A stretch of DNA of 64,000 nt from Bacillota bacterium (GCA_030611385.1 JAUWPV010000006.1:1-64000), one strand, 5' to 3'. Counted from the first letter of the stretch, positions 17,800-28,755 are shown. Notes: generated from the letters alone by a model not told the origin. Translations and numbers: made by a program.

Positions 17800-18413
17800 T
17801 CTGTTTGATCTGGCGTTTCTAAAAGGTTAACGTTATTTGAATTGGGCGGAGAAAAAAGTCCCCCGGATATGATTACCTTCATACCCTCTTCGATGGTCAT
17901 GTTGAGTTCGATCACCTCTTGCCGGGGCGCCAGGATCAGCATCCCCGAGGTGGGGTTGGGAGTAGTTGGAATAAAGATATTGAGGGTGTCTGCATGGGTT
18001 TTATCTTGGATTTCACCCTTTGAACTACCGGTGACAAAACCGAGCACATAAAGTCCCTTGCGGGGGTATTCCAGCAAGACTACTTTTTGAAAGGCGTTTT
18101 TACCCTGCACGGTAAAGGCGTCGATAATCTGCCTGGCGCTTGTATAGATACCCCGGGCCAAAGGCAGGCGCTGCAGCAGTTTGTCGCTGAAACCAATCAG
18201 GCGGCTGCCGATGATATTTGAAGCAATAAAACCTATGAGCAAGATTAGGAGCAGGCCGGCAGCAAAGCCAATCCCCGGTATGCGGTAGCTGAATACGGCT
18301 TCGATCAAGTCGCCGATAAGATTGTCGAGAAAGTTAAAGATTAGATAAAAGACATATATTGTTATGACCAGCGGTAAAATGGTAAGCAGACCTGTGGTAA
18401 ATATTTTTTTCAT
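17772..18413 (-). CDS. DUF502 family membrane protein
   Basis: Two N-terminal TMs; IYTSARQIIDAF; VTIFIPTTPNPTSG-type motif (here NIFIPTTPNPTSGMLI). Confidence 0.82.
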   Translation of the reverse strand: MKKIFTTGLLTILPLVITIYVFYLIFNFLDNLIGDLIEAVFSYRIPGIGFAAGLLLILLIGFIASNIIGSRLIGFSDKLLQRLPLARGIYTSARQIIDAFTVQGKNAFQKVVLLEYPRKGLYVLGFVTGSSKGEIQDKTHADTLNIFIPTTPNPTSGMLILAPRQEVIELNMTIEEGMKVIISGGLFSPPNSNNVNLLETPDQTDQSQPPESS

Positions 18414-18581
18414 CTTGTCCTGACACTCTCCTTATACAACTCAGTCACATCTTCTCAATTCTAACAGTTCGGCAGTTTTAATCAAGTCCGAATTAAGCGT
18501 TTTTGTCCGAACCAAGCGCCATATTGTGACCGGGGATTGACCGGTGGTTACAAATCAGGAAGGGCTGGCGATACGACTAAC

Positions 18582-19121
18582 ATGATCAGATCAGGTTCTT
18601 CAAGATTAAGTTTGTTCCTGTTGATAACTATTATTTTAAGCCTGTTTACGGGTTGCGCATTTAACCAATCGGACGCTTTATCCCCCGAGGTTGTTGTTGA
18701 TGAAAAGCCTTTCACTGAAGAGGTTCAGTTAAAAGATCAACTGTTTCTGATGGAACTGGCACTTACTCCTGTGCAAAGAGCCCAGGGTCTGATGGGGCGT
18801 AAATCAATGGCTGACGATCAGGGGATGCTCTTTGTCTTTCCCGATACCGATCCGTTTCCGGCAGTGCTAAGTTTTTGGATGAAAAATTGCCTGATGCCGA
18901 TTGATGTAATCTTTATCAGCGGGGAAGGGTTAATTACGGCTATTCATGAAATGCAGCCGCCTCTTCCTGATACACCCGATGAAGAGCTAATTACTTATTC
19001 AAGCATGGAGCTGGCTCAGTTTGCTATCGAACTGCGCGGCGGATTGGCCGCCGAGCTTGGGCTGCAGGTTGGCGAAATGATCGAACTGGGGGGTGCTTAT
19101 TTGCTGAAGATTGCTGAATAA
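18582..19121 (+). CDS. DUF192 family lipoprotein
   Basis: Lipobox SLFTGCAF; AQGLMGRKSMADDQGMLFVFPDTDP..LSFWMKNCLMPIDVIFI is the DUF192 signature. Confidence 0.85.
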   Translation: MIRSGSSRLSLFLLITIILSLFTGCAFNQSDALSPEVVVDEKPFTEEVQLKDQLFLMELALTPVQRAQGLMGRKSMADDQGMLFVFPDTDPFPAVLSFWMKNCLMPIDVIFISGEGLITAIHEMQPPLPDTPDEELITYSSMELAQFAIELRGGLAAELGLQVGEMIELGGAYLLKIAE

Positions 19122-19186
19122 GGGGTAGCTGTGAAGAAACAGAAGGGTGATCTGTTGTCGCAATAGTTGAATCCGGACAATTAAAT

Positions 19187-19261
19187 TGGCTGGGGTGGTA
19201 GGATTCGAACCCACGGATGCGGGAACCAAAGTCCCGTGCCTTACCGCTTGGCCACACCCCA
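19187..19261 (-). tRNA. tRNA-Gln (anticodon TTG)
   Basis: Reverse complement TGGGGTGTGGCCAAGCGGTAAGGCACGGGACTTTGGTTCCCGCATCCGTGGGTTCGAATCCTACCACCCCAGCCA. Confidence 0.95.
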
Positions 19262-19285
19262 GCACAAACTATAAATATTGGAAGA

Positions 19286-19363
19286 TGGGGTGAGTGATGG
19301 GGCTCGAACCCACGGCCTCCAGGGCCACAACCTGGCGCTCTAACCAACTGAGCTACACCCACC
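19286..19363 (-). tRNA. tRNA-His (anticodon GTG)
   Basis: Reverse complement GGTGGGTGTAGCTCAGTTGGTTAGAGCGCCAGGTTGTGGCCCTGGAGGCCGTGGGTTCGAGCCCCATCACTCACCCCA, with the extra 5' G typical of tRNA-His. Confidence 0.95.
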
Positions 19364-19478
19364 ATAAGGTTGTTTACTGCGTTGTTCATTTTAGCATGCA
19401 CTATTGAAAAAGTCAACGAAATCAAGGAAGTGTGTGGTTAGTACGTGATAATGTCACCTTGTTAATTATCATGATAAC

Positions 19479-20881
19479 ATGTCACCTATGGAAAGCAGGG
19501 TGTTAATGTCACAGAAGCAGTTGAACCGCTATGTGGTAGTTGAGAAGAGTTTAGCAGGAATGATCAGTGTAAAGGAGGCAGCAGAAATACTTAGTATAAG
19601 CACAAGGCAGGTAATCAGGCTAAGAAAGGGCGTAAGCGAAAATGGAGTTTTTACCCTGGTCCATAAGAATCAGGGGCGCACACCTGTCCATGCTTTGGAA
19701 AGTGGCATCAAGGAGAAGATCGTTTCACTTAAGCTTTCAAAAAAATATCTGGAATCTAATTTCATGCATTTTCAGGAGTTACTGATGAAGCATGAATCGA
19801 TTGAGGTAAGTTACAGCTTGATTTATCAAACCTTAACGAGGCCGGCATAAAAAGCCCCAAGAAGCGCCGGCGGACTAAAGTGCATCACAGGCGCAAGAGA
19901 ATGGCCCAGGAAGGTATGTTGGTCCAAATTGATGCTTCGCCCTTTGCCTGGTTTGGAGGGCAAGAAAAGTATGCATTACACGGCGCCATTGATGATGCGA
20001 CAGGCAAAGTGGTCGGTCTTCATATAACGGAAAAGGAATGCCTGCAGGGTTATTTTGAAACTACCAGACAGCTTGTCGAAAACTTTGGCATTCCGCTCAG
20101 TTTGTACTCCGACCGGCATACCATTTTTCTTTCTCCCCTCCAGGGCAAGCTTACCATCGAGGAGCAGCTCGAGGGAAAGGTTTGCAATGATACCTAGTTT
20201 GGCCGGGCAATGAATGAACTGGGAGTCAATATTATCCCTGCCCGTTCTCCTCAGGCCAAGGGAAGAGTTGAAAGACTCTGGAATACTTTGCAATCAAGGC
20301 TGCCGGTTGAATTTCAGATTGCTGGAATCAGCACTCCTGAACAAGCTAACCGTTTTTTGGAGGAAGAGTATATTAATGAATTCAACAAGCTTTTTGTGGT
20401 AGAAGCTGCTGATAAAGAAGTAGCTTTCCGCAGGTTAGAAGATATTGATCTAAGCAGCATTCTTTGTGTAAAAGAAAAAAGAAAAGTCGATGCCGGTGGC
20501 GTCTTTTCCTTTTACGGCAGGCACTTCAAGGTAATTGCCGATAAAAACCAACCACCGGTTCCGACCCGAACACAAATAACCGTTTGCATCAGTAATATAA
20601 CCGGAATCAGAGTTCAATACAAGAGCAATCTTTTCCAAACCGTGCCTTTTATTAAACCGAAAAAGACTAAACTGGTTAAGGCCAAAAAAGAACCGGCTAA
20701 GCATAGCCTACCTGAAACGCATTATTACAAGCGGGGACAAATTCTTTTTCCTAAGCTTTGTTATGGGGAAGCAACCAGGAAGTCTTGGAGATGCTCCATG
20801 AGGTTTTCTTTGGGCAACACGCAAAACTCATTTGAGCTACTTGATTTCAGCTTAATAAAAGGGCTAGCCGGGATCATATAG
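19479..20881 (+). pseudogene. ISNCY-family transposase, disrupted by a frameshift (~19832) and an in-frame stop (TAG, ~20195)
   Basis: Fragments 19479-19850 (HTH), 19880-20197 (MLVQIDASPFAWFGGQEKYALHGAIDDATGKVVG...LYSDRHTIF) and 20210-20881 (AKGRVERLWNTLQSRLP) together give DDE transposase motifs. Confidence 0.8.
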
Positions 20882-20887
20882 ATCAAA

Positions 20888-20914
20888 GGAGGTGGGGTTT
20901 ACAGCCCCACCTCC
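20888..20914. terminator. Strong hairpin at the 3' end of the IS
   Basis: GGAGGTGGGG-TTTACAG-CCCCACCTCC, perfect 10-bp stem. Confidence 0.55.
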
Positions 20915-21299
20915 ACCAATATTTGAGGTGACATTTTCTCGTGATAATTAAAGCCATTAAAAAGGTGCTTCAGGTGACATTTTCAAATGTTATTGACAGG
21001 TAATGGCAAATGGTTCTTACCTCTGGTAAGTTTAAGCCAGGAACAGAATATGTGATAATCGACAATACAAATATGGGTAAATCTGTAAAACGTGGACCTG
21101 CTTTTAGTGTCTGCGTTTTACAGGCTGAATAACCATAGTAATAAAAACAATAAGTATTTATATCAAGAGAGGCATACCGGGAAGGGAGGAGAAAAGACCC
21201 GGCAGGATTCCTGATAACTAAAATTGAAATGATTAGCATGTGAAAGAGGAATTTAATATTCTATATTTAACATCATAAAAAAGAGAGGAGTAAATTGAT

Positions 21300-22730
21300 A
21301 TGGCTATCAGCTCAGCTGATCAATACCGCGAGCGCATGTATAAAATGCGCAAAAATATCTATATGGGGGGAGAGTGCATCGGCCGTGACGATCCTCGCCT
21401 CAAGCCGGGTTTGGATCTGATTGCGGAAAGCTTTGAGCGGGTGAATGACCCCTCGCTCAAAGGTCTGATCATTACTACTTCACACCTGACTGGCGAAGAG
21501 ATCCATCGTCTCTGTCACATCCACCAAAGCTCAGATGATCTGCTAAAAAAACAGGATCTGACCCGCCAGCTCTGTCGTAAGGCCGGTGGCTGCATTCAAC
21601 GCTGCATGGGCATCGATGCACTGAACGCTATTTCAGTAGTAACGAAAGACTGTGATGATGTATTTAGTACGGAATACTACCCGCGCTTTATCGAATTTAT
21701 GAAATACTTTCAAAAAAATGATCTCGTCGGTAACTGTGCCCAGTCAGATGTAAAGGGCGACCGCTCCAAGAGACCTTTTGAGCAGAGTGACCCCGATCTC
21801 TATCTACGTGTGGTTGAGAAGAAAAAAGAAGGAATAGTTGTACGCGGATGTAAGGCTCATAACTCAAATGCTCCATTTTCAGATGAGATTGTAGCTGTCC
21901 CCACCCGTCTGATGACCGACAAGGATGCCGACTGGGCCGTCGCTTTTTCTATTCCCGCAGACACCCCCGGCATTAAGCAGGTGGTGCGTATTACGACACC
22001 GCGAGAACGCAAGTATATTAAAACGAAAAATTTCTTCGGTATGGCTGACTCGATGACTGTCTTTGATGATGTCCTCGTTCCCTGGGACAGAGTCTTTCTC
22101 TGCGGGGAGACCTATTTTGCCAGCATCCTGGCGATGCTTTTTGCCACCTATCACCGCCATAGCTATACCGGTTGCAAACCGGCTATTACTGATCTGATTC
22201 TCGGTGCTGCGGCTTTGGTGGCCGAATATAATGGTGTCGGCGAAGCCTCACATGTTAAGGACAAACTCTCTGAACTAATTGCTACTGGAGAACTGGTCTA
22301 TGCCGCCGGTATAGCCGCTTCAGTCAAATCGACCCCGGCTAACTCTGGCACCCACATTCCAAATATCATCTATACAAATGTCGGACGCTACCATGCCGGA
22401 GTAAATCTTTACCACGAATATGAAACATTGGCCGACCTAGCCGGTGGTCTGCCCGCTACCCTGCCCTATGAAGATGAATTCTTTACTGAAGAGACCAAAG
22501 CGCTGATGGACAAGTATATTACGCGCAAGGATGGTGTTTCAGCTGAAGACCAGCACCGTCTTTTCCGCACCTTATCGGATATGCTCTGTAGTTCTCATGC
22601 CGGAGTGGCCCAGGTTGGCGGTTTGCATGGGGGTGGTTCGCCGATTATGGAAAAAATTGCTATTCGTAATAACTACGATATCGATTCCCGTAAGCGGTTG
22701 ATTAAAATGCACTGTGGAATCGAGAGCTAA
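21300..22730 (+). CDS. 4-hydroxybutyryl-CoA dehydratase / 4-hydroxyphenylacetate 3-hydroxylase family protein
   Basis: GGCIQRCMGIDALNA (CxxxC) and YHRHSYTGCK (Hx6C) match the [4Fe-4S] ligand pattern of 4-hydroxybutyryl-CoA dehydratase (Cys, Cys, His, Cys). Confidence 0.85.
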   Translation: MAISSADQYRERMYKMRKNIYMGGECIGRDDPRLKPGLDLIAESFERVNDPSLKGLIITTSHLTGEEIHRLCHIHQSSDDLLKKQDLTRQLCRKAGGCIQRCMGIDALNAISVVTKDCDDVFSTEYYPRFIEFMKYFQKNDLVGNCAQSDVKGDRSKRPFEQSDPDLYLRVVEKKKEGIVVRGCKAHNSNAPFSDEIVAVPTRLMTDKDADWAVAFSIPADTPGIKQVVRITTPRERKYIKTKNFFGMADSMTVFDDVLVPWDRVFLCGETYFASILAMLFATYHRHSYTGCKPAITDLILGAAALVAEYNGVGEASHVKDKLSELIATGELVYAAGIAASVKSTPANSGTHIPNIIYTNVGRYHAGVNLYHEYETLADLAGGLPATLPYEDEFFTEETKALMDKYITRKDGVSAEDQHRLFRTLSDMLCSSHAGVAQVGGLHGGGSPIMEKIAIRNNYDIDSRKRLIKMHCGIES

Positions 22731-22754
22731 AAAGAATAAAATGAGGGGATTACC

Positions 22755-24176
22755 ATGAACTGCAAGGTGGTAGTGATTGGAGCCGGTCCGGGCGGAATGA
22801 TCTTGGCTCGCGAACTGGCCGGTAAAGGAATTAATGTTGCTGTTTACGAAAAGGGCGGCTTCGCTGAGCTGGGCCATGACTGGTCTGATGCTATGGAACT
22901 GATTGCCCTGCAGAAAGCCGGCTTCGCTGTGCCTGTTTTAGAAAGGTTGGAATGGAAGGGTTCCCTGGTAAAAGAGAATCTTGATGATCCGGGCATTTTC
23001 GAAAAGCATGCCGTGCCTCGCCTAAAAATCTGCTCGCCCGGTATGAGCAGCTGCAAAGAAGTTGATTTCCGGATGATTACTACCGACCGCCGCCGGTTGG
23101 GGCAAATGTTGGTTGAGCAGGCCGAATCTGCAGGAGCGGTTATTCACTACCGCCATGAAGGTATAAGTCTTCTTTACCGTGAAAACGGGAAAAAGAGTGC
23201 AGATGGGCTCGTCGTATACGGTGTGGTTGTCCGTGACCTTGAAAGTGGAAACAAAGAAGAAGTAAAAGCCGACATTGTAGTCGAATCTTCCGGCTTCCAA
23301 TCGGTTTTGCGTAAAAGTCTGCCGGTTTACACCGGGCTGGCCGAGCCATTCGAAGAAAGGGATTTTGCCCTTGTTCACCGGGAAGTCCGGCCTTATGCAC
23401 CGGAAAACCGGGAAGCTGAAGCCATCCCCGATCATTACCGCTACGGATACCATACTGGATATCAGTGGACGCATATTCATAATGATAAAAGCATTGATGT
23501 CGGGGCCGGAGTGAGACAAGATTCAGCCAACCCCGATCCAAAAGATCTAATCGAAGAGTTTATATCCAGGCATCCGGCGATCAAAGATGAACGAATCAGG
23601 GGTGGTAGAAGACTCTGTATCGTCGGACGACCTTTGATGAACTTCATTACTAATGGGTTTTTAGTAATTGGTGATGCCGCCTCCACTTCGGTACCAACCA
23701 CCGGCTGCGGAGCCGGTTCGGCTCTTTTAATCGGCCTGTGGGCAGCCGAAGTAATTGCTGAAGCGGCTCTGGAAAAAAGAAGTGACCTCGAAAAACTGTG
23801 GGAGATTAATAAGAAATTTTACCTGTGTAGTGATCGGGGGCCTTCATTCGCCGCCCTGGCGGCACTGCGAGTTGCACTGCAATCCCTCAGTCACAGAGAG
23901 CTTGACTTTCTTTTCGACAAAGACCTAATGGATGCCGCTACCCTGCAGAATGCCGTAAATGGTATCTTCAGACCTCCTGATCTTATTAAAATGTTCAAAT
24001 CGCTGTGCAGCGGGATCTCCAACCCGCTGATTCTTTTGAAACTCAACCGGGCTATCACCGGAGCTGTCCATGTCTATAATCATTATCGTAGTTATCCTGA
24101 TATCTGGGATGTGACAGCTTATGATAAGTGGAAAATCAGGGCGGAAGAACTTTTTGCCGCTGTAAATTTGGAATGA
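22755..24176 (+). CDS. FAD-dependent oxidoreductase, geranylgeranyl reductase-like
   Basis: VVVIGAGPGGMILARELAGKGINVAVYEK Rossmann motif; GFLVIGDAASTSVPTTGCGAG. Confidence 0.8.
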   Translation: MNCKVVVIGAGPGGMILARELAGKGINVAVYEKGGFAELGHDWSDAMELIALQKAGFAVPVLERLEWKGSLVKENLDDPGIFEKHAVPRLKICSPGMSSCKEVDFRMITTDRRRLGQMLVEQAESAGAVIHYRHEGISLLYRENGKKSADGLVVYGVVVRDLESGNKEEVKADIVVESSGFQSVLRKSLPVYTGLAEPFEERDFALVHREVRPYAPENREAEAIPDHYRYGYHTGYQWTHIHNDKSIDVGAGVRQDSANPDPKDLIEEFISRHPAIKDERIRGGRRLCIVGRPLMNFITNGFLVIGDAASTSVPTTGCGAGSALLIGLWAAEVIAEAALEKRSDLEKLWEINKKFYLCSDRGPSFAALAALRVALQSLSHRELDFLFDKDLMDAATLQNAVNGIFRPPDLIKMFKSLCSGISNPLILLKLNRAITGAVHVYNHYRSYPDIWDVTAYDKWKIRAEELFAAVNLE

Positions 24177-24394
24177 TGAACTGCCGGGCGATTAATTCTG
24201 TTCGGCGCATTCCACCCTATTCCAGAGACCGATTCCTGCAAATTGATTATCTGGCTTTTTATGCTATAATTTGCATAACACGTTTGAATGATGCCCTGTT
24301 TCAGACCTACCGGCACAACATGGCCGCGTAACTGTTTTCTCTATTTGTGTATCTGTATGAAAAATAAATTCTGATCAGAAAGAGGGTTAAATAG

Positions 24395-25660
24395 ATGCAC
24401 TACGATGTGGAGTATGTCAGGAAACAATTTCCGGCTTTAAATGTTACTGTAAATGGCCAACCTGCTGCCTATTTTGATGGTCCGGGAGGCACCCAGGTGC
24501 CCCAAAGGGTGATTGATGCCATGGTTGATTATCTGGTACGCTGTAATGCCAACTCCGGCGGCAGCTTTTTGACCAGCCAGAACAGTGATCAGATGATCAC
24601 CGGAGCACGTCTTGTCATGGCTGACTTCTTTGGTTCCGAACCTGAAGAAGTGGCTTTTGGTCATAACACAACTACTATGATCTATCAGCTGGCTCTGGCA
24701 CTGGGGCGTGAATTGGGCTCCCGTAAAGAGATTGTAATTACCGAGATTGATCATGAAGCTAACCGGGGGCCCTGGCTCGCCCTGGAAGAACGTGGTTTTA
24801 CGATCCGGGAAGCAAAAATCAATCCGGAAACCTGCACAGTCGATATGGATGATTACCAGTCCAAACTTACCGATAAAACCCTGGTTGCAGCATTCAATTA
24901 TGCTTCAAACGGAGTTGGCACCATCAGCGATGTTAAAGAGATGACCCACCTGGCGCATGCGGTTGGAGCGATCGCCGTGGTTGATGCGGTTCACTATGCC
25001 CTACACGGTCCGATTGATGTCAGGGCTCTTGATATTGACTTCTTGCTCTGTTCAGCCTATAAATTTTTTGGACCACACCTGGGAGTTCTTTACGGTAGAC
25101 GTGATCAGTTCGAGAAACTGCCCACATACCGTCTGCGTGTCCAGTCGGAGGCTGTGCCTTACTGTTTCGAAACCGGAACACTCAACCACGAGGGTATTGC
25201 CGGAGCCGGAGAAGCAGTTGAATTTATTGCCGATCTGGGTGCCTGTTTCGGCGATTTTTCAGCAGGTTCATATGCTGTATCGGACTGCAATTGGTCGGAA
25301 CGCCGCCGCCAGGTGATGGCCGGAATGGAAGTTATGGAGCACTACGAGCAACCGCTTGCTGAAAAACTGATCCATGAGCTTTCTTCGATTGGAAAAGTTA
25401 AGGTTTACGGACCGCCCCCGGGACATCCGCGCACCTCGACAGTTTCCTTTACCATAGACAGTGTGCCGGCCGATAAAATCGCGGCAACCCTTGGAGAAAA
25501 GGGGCTTTTTGTCTGGGATGGACACTTTTTCGCTGCCCGTCTTGTCGAACGTTTGGGACTCGATAAGAGCGGTGGTCTGGTCCGAGTCGGGCTTTGTCCT
25601 TATAATACCGCAGCCGAAATTGACCGTCTGCTTGAGGAAATTAAAATTATCGCCAAATAA
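24395..25660 (+). CDS. Class V aminotransferase / cysteine desulfurase-like protein (VC1184-type)
   Basis: AYFDGPGGTQVPQRVIDAM; AVVDAVHYALHGPIDVRALDIDFLLCSAYKFFGPHLGVLYGR with the PLP lysine. Confidence 0.85.
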   Translation: MHYDVEYVRKQFPALNVTVNGQPAAYFDGPGGTQVPQRVIDAMVDYLVRCNANSGGSFLTSQNSDQMITGARLVMADFFGSEPEEVAFGHNTTTMIYQLALALGRELGSRKEIVITEIDHEANRGPWLALEERGFTIREAKINPETCTVDMDDYQSKLTDKTLVAAFNYASNGVGTISDVKEMTHLAHAVGAIAVVDAVHYALHGPIDVRALDIDFLLCSAYKFFGPHLGVLYGRRDQFEKLPTYRLRVQSEAVPYCFETGTLNHEGIAGAGEAVEFIADLGACFGDFSAGSYAVSDCNWSERRRQVMAGMEVMEHYEQPLAEKLIHELSSIGKVKVYGPPPGHPRTSTVSFTIDSVPADKIAATLGEKGLFVWDGHFFAARLVERLGLDKSGGLVRVGLCPYNTAAEIDRLLEEIKIIAK

Positions 25661-25688
25661 ATTACCAGGTAAAGGGGAGATTGTAACC

Positions 25689-26642
25689 TTGAAAATTAAA
25701 GAGATTTATGATTATCTTGTTGCCAGGGGTATCGAAAAAGATCCGCGCCGTCCTGATGGCATCAAAGAGGTCCTGAGGCGGGAAAAGAAGAAATATGATG
25801 AGCTGAAAGAAGAAGAGAAGAAAGATTTCGATCTTGAGGCCTTAACCAATCCTTACAGTGATACACGCATTCTCTGCGGTGATCCCGAAGCCGAAGTCCG
25901 GCGTATATTGGTTGGAGTCGATATCGAAGTAGGAGAAGTGATGTTGGCTGACCGTCTGGCCGAAAAAGGCAAGCCTATTGATCTGATTTTAGCGCACCAC
26001 CCTGAAGGAAAAGCCCTGGCTAAACTGCATGATGTGATGCACTTGCAGGAAGATATTCTGGCCCAGTTCGGTGTGCCGATCAACGTGGCTGAAGGGATTA
26101 TGGCTTCCCGGATCAGTGAAGTGAAAAGGGGATTAATGCCGATTAACCATAATCGGGCTATTGATGCGGCAAAAATACTTGGTCTGGCTATGATGTGCGC
26201 CCATACTGTGGCCGATAACCAGGTTACTGCTTACCTGCAGGATATGTTCGATCGTGAAAAGCCGCTGACGCTTGACGATGTGGTCAAACTCTTAAAGAAA
26301 ATCCCAGAATATGCCGAAGCAACCTGCCACAGTGCTGGGCCGGATATTGTTCTCGGCTGTAAGGAGCGACGCGCTGGCAAGATACTGGTCGATATGACCG
26401 GTGGGACAGGTGGTTCTGTGGATGCCTTTGCCAAACTGTCCCAGGCCGGGGTTGGTACTATTGTTGGTATGCACATCGGTGAAAAGCACCGCAAGCAGGC
26501 GGAAAAAAACCATATAAACGTGGTTATTGCCGGTCATATTGCCAGTGATTCAATTGGCATGAACCTGCTTCTCGATGGTATCGAGAAAAACGGGGTAGAA
26601 CTCTTACCTTGTTCTGGTTTGATCAGAAACAGACGCAGTTAA
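25689..26642 (+). CDS. NIF3-like (NGG1p-interacting factor 3) protein
   Basis: ILVGVDIEVGEVMLADRLAEKGKPIDLILAHHPEGKA; MTGGTGGSVDAFAKLSQAGVGTIVGMHIGEKHRKQAEKNHINVVIAGHIASDSIGMN. TTG start at 25689 after AAAGGGGAG. Confidence 0.8.
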   Translation: MKIKEIYDYLVARGIEKDPRRPDGIKEVLRREKKKYDELKEEEKKDFDLEALTNPYSDTRILCGDPEAEVRRILVGVDIEVGEVMLADRLAEKGKPIDLILAHHPEGKALAKLHDVMHLQEDILAQFGVPINVAEGIMASRISEVKRGLMPINHNRAIDAAKILGLAMMCAHTVADNQVTAYLQDMFDREKPLTLDDVVKLLKKIPEYAEATCHSAGPDIVLGCKERRAGKILVDMTGGTGGSVDAFAKLSQAGVGTIVGMHIGEKHRKQAEKNHINVVIAGHIASDSIGMNLLLDGIEKNGVELLPCSGLIRNRRS

Positions 26643-26645
26643 AGT

Positions 26646-28755
26646 TTAAAGAACAAGGCGAACCCTGGCATCGAGGGCGATAACCCCTTTGCCCTCTGGA
26701 AAAACCCGCACCGGGTTGATATCGAGTTCCTTGATGCTGGGGAAATCAGCCAGCAGAAAAGATGTCCGTACTACCAGGTCAATAAAAGAGTTCACATCTC
26801 CCGGTGTTTTGCCGCGGAGACCTTCGAGCACCTGGGCCGACTTTAAAGTCTTAAGTCGTTTGTCCACGCTTTCCGTTCTTGCCGGGCAAATAACATTGGC
26901 TATATCTCTGAATACTTCAACATAAATTCCACCCATGCCAAAAAAGACCACTGGACCAAACGATGGATCCTGCCTGCCGCCGACAAACATATCGTAACCG
27001 TCAGGGGCCATTTTCTGAATTCTTACTCCGCCGAAATGGGCATCTTTATTATATCGAAACAGGTTTTCACGAATAGTAGAGAAACCTCCAGTAACCTGCT
27101 CGACATTATCCAGGCCGAGCAGTACTCCTCCCACATCAGATTTGTGGAGAGCATCGGGCGAGATTACTTTCATTACTATCGGAAAGCCGAGTTCACCGGC
27201 ATGGTCTACTGCCTCATCTGTGGTCAGTGCTGTTTTCGAAGCGGTAGTGGTAATTCCATACGCGGCGAGCAGCTCGAGTGTCTCCTCACCATAATCACCC
27301 TGTTTATCCCGCATCCACAATTTAGCGGAGTCTCGATTGATACCCGGTGGAGACGAGATCTCTTTTTGTTCCCGAAGGAGTCGTCTATTTTCATGATATT
27401 TCATCTGCTGGGCCAGGGCATTGACCATTTCCTCCAGGCTGTTGAAAATGGGAAATTCAACATAACGCTTGGTCTGCTGGATCATGCGTGTTGGGCCGAA
27501 AAGGCATATCCCAAGTGGTTTGCCGGCAGAGAGGATCGACCCCCAGGCCTCTTTGGAAAGATCAGCCAGGAATAGTTTCTGAAAAACATTGTCCCCCTGA
27601 GGCATTTGCGGCCGCTGGCTTATATAAATAGAGCCGTCAACCTGGTCTGAATGCATTACCGAATAGATCACATGTGCAGTCAGCTGTGGGTCGTAGATAT
27701 CGCCCATATCAAGAGGGTTGGAAAAATTAATTACACCGGCATTGCTGAATTGTTTCAGACTGTCATAGAATTCTTTGCCCATATCGGCGAATTCGAAGCC
27801 GGCTTTTTCACAGAGGTCAGCGCCCATTACCGCAAACCCTCCGGCGGGGCTCATCACCATAATTCGTCGACCCTTCATAGCCGGCAGGTGGAACGCCTTG
27901 GTCACCTCCATAAAATCGAGAAAATTGTTAATCCGGATAATTCCTGCTTCCATCAAAGCTGAATCGATGATTGCCTCGTCACTACTCAGGGCTGCGGTGT
28001 GGCTCATAGCCGCTTTTTCACCCGCCGCCGTGGTATTAGCTTTATAAACGATAATCGGCTTGTCGATCTTTTTAGCGATCTCGATGAACTTTTTGCCGCG
28101 GGTGATGCTTTCCAGATAGAGGCAGATTACTTTAGTCTGGAGATCATTGCCGTAATACTCAAGAAAATCGACCTCATCAAGATCAAGCTTATTGCCGATG
28201 CTGGCGAATTTAGCCAAGCCAATCTTTTCATCATAGAGATAGTTGAGCATAGTCAGAGCAACCCCACCGCTCTGGGAGATAATTGACATTTCACCCTTGG
28301 GGAGCCTTATGCAGGGCCACAAAGGGAAGACAGAGACCATTATCGGTGTTGGCTATGGTAATGCTGTTTGGTCCGACAAAACGAATTCCGTATTTCCGTG
28401 CTACATCAACAAGCATTGCGGCAAGAACTTTCCCTTCCTCACTATATTCAGAAAAGCCGCCTGAAGGAATAGCCATTCGCCTGATCCCAAACTTGCCGCA
28501 TTGTTCTATCATATCGGGAATCAGTTGGGCCGGGATCATACAGAAGGCCAGGTCTGGAGCTTCAGGGAGGTCTTCGATATTTTTATACATCCTGATTCCG
28601 TCGACATGAATATCGTTGCTTCGCTGGTTAACCCCGAAGATTCTGCCGCGGTAACCCCAGCGCAGTAAATTTTCAAGAGTTAGTCTGGGAATGTTAGTCG
28701 GCTTTGACGATAAACCGATAATCACGATTGATTTCGGGTAAAAGAGCTGTTGCAT
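26646..28755 (-). pseudogene. ADP-forming acyl/acetyl-CoA synthetase, frameshifted
   Basis: N-terminal part 28291-28755 (VGPNSITIANTDNGLCLPFVALHKAP) and C-terminal part 26646-28340 (KGEMSIISQSGGVALTMLNYL... ATP-grasp) join if one C of the CCCC run (GGGG at 28299-28302 on + strand) is removed. Confidence 0.85.

Larger units (their letters stand above)
19451..20980 (+). mobile_element. Decayed ISNCY/IS1202-like insertion sequence
   Basis: Transposase fragments flanked by inverted AGGTGACAT motifs, two per end (ATGTCACCT near 19451 and 19480; AGGTGACAT at 20926 and 20972) plus TGATAATTAA. Confidence 0.75.

Noticed and set aside
24128-24331. 67-aa ORF at the end of the FAD oxidoreductase gene
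   Set aside because: Overlaps a strong CDS out of frame and has no recognisable features.
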